From positions 1 through 18,859 of the forward strand of contig DAOVNB010000001.1 of assembly GCA_030630425.1 (NCBI GenBank): 18,859 bases of DNA. The letters run 5' to 3'. This DNA is from an archaeon (GTDB taxonomy: Archaea; EX4484-52; B79-G9). How positions within the stretch are numbered: the first letter of the stretch is position 1; every line of letters starts with the position of its first letter. Positions 18,799 to 18,859 of this stretch are shown piece by piece. The notes beneath the pieces are model-generated. The model worked only from the letters and a program-made list of their open reading frames with translations, was not told the origin of the DNA and did not search any database. A program made the translations under genes and the position numbers.

Positions 18799-18859
18799 GG
18801 TTTCACCGGTTTTTCTAATGGCAATGGTTTTTTTTGACAAAAAACCGCAAAAAGATATC
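18719..18859. repeat. Terminal direct repeat, right copy (circle overlap)
   Basis: Exact copy of bases 1-141; see that entry. It carries the 5' part of the 83-aa zinc-ribbon gene and the 3' end of the upstream 58-aa gene, so it is ordinary coding sequence counted twice rather than a specialised terminal repeat. Confidence 0.93.

Overview
The window reads as one complete circular archaeal extrachromosomal element, most likely a virus. Its first 141 bases are repeated exactly at its end (1-141 = 18719-18859), which is what an assembler leaves on a closed circle, so the unique genome is 18,718 bp. Evidence for an archaeal host: TATA/BRE promoters at a fixed distance from leaderless ATG starts, GGTGAT-type ribosome binding sites inside operons, many tiny zinc-ribbon proteins, and a large secreted Asn/Thr-rich surface protein with a DUF2341-like start. 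The host group (methanogen/ANME-like euryarchaeon or DPANN) cannot be fixed from the sequence.

Structural (late) half, minus strand, 11819 down to 2045. A soluble 176-aa protein, a membrane zinc ribbon, a two-anchor 249-aa protein and a Cys-rich membrane protein lead to a 98-aa two-helix protein that has its own promoter and a structured 3' region. This is the best major capsid protein candidate. A 929-aa basic, Pro-rich protein follows, then an 83-aa paralogue of the capsid candidate, two more two-helix proteins, a 1031-aa signal-peptide surface protein (probable spike or attachment protein), two small membrane proteins and a soluble 63-aa protein. The layout (two paralogous two-helix capsid-like proteins, one very large attachment protein, small membrane proteins, one P-loop ATPase, circular genome below 20 kb) resembles archaeal spindle-shaped viruses.

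Plus-strand module, 11930-13505: a 178-aa unknown protein and a Walker A/B ATPase with a possible C-terminal winged helix. It diverges from the structural operon at a promoter where one TATA box is flanked by two perfect 12-bp inverted half-sites.

Early-type cluster, minus strand, from 1198 through the circle junction down to 13461: about 30 very small genes, many with ATGA or TAATG overlaps. It starts with a probable ribbon-helix-helix regulator and includes an HNH endonuclease, several zinc ribbons, 1-2 helix membrane peptides and several proteins sharing a KTENKTE C-terminal tail. It is interrupted at 15198-15386 by a nested inverted-repeat region (origin or operator candidate), and holds a helically phased 9-bp repeat and a GC-rich hairpin-forming stretch at 17550-17725. 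Region 1199-2044 holds palindromes, a 43-aa leaderless gene and the decayed end of a tyrosine recombinase.

A shared promoter (TATA, then TTTCGCAGGTTC or a variant, then ATG 22-23 nt away) sits in front of four genes and probably defines a late regulon. In two places this promoter is itself the coding sequence for the C-terminus of an upstream Cys-rich protein. One of those proteins has no normal start codon and appears to start at AUA behind a near-perfect ribosome binding site. I recognised no replication initiator, polymerase or intact integrase.
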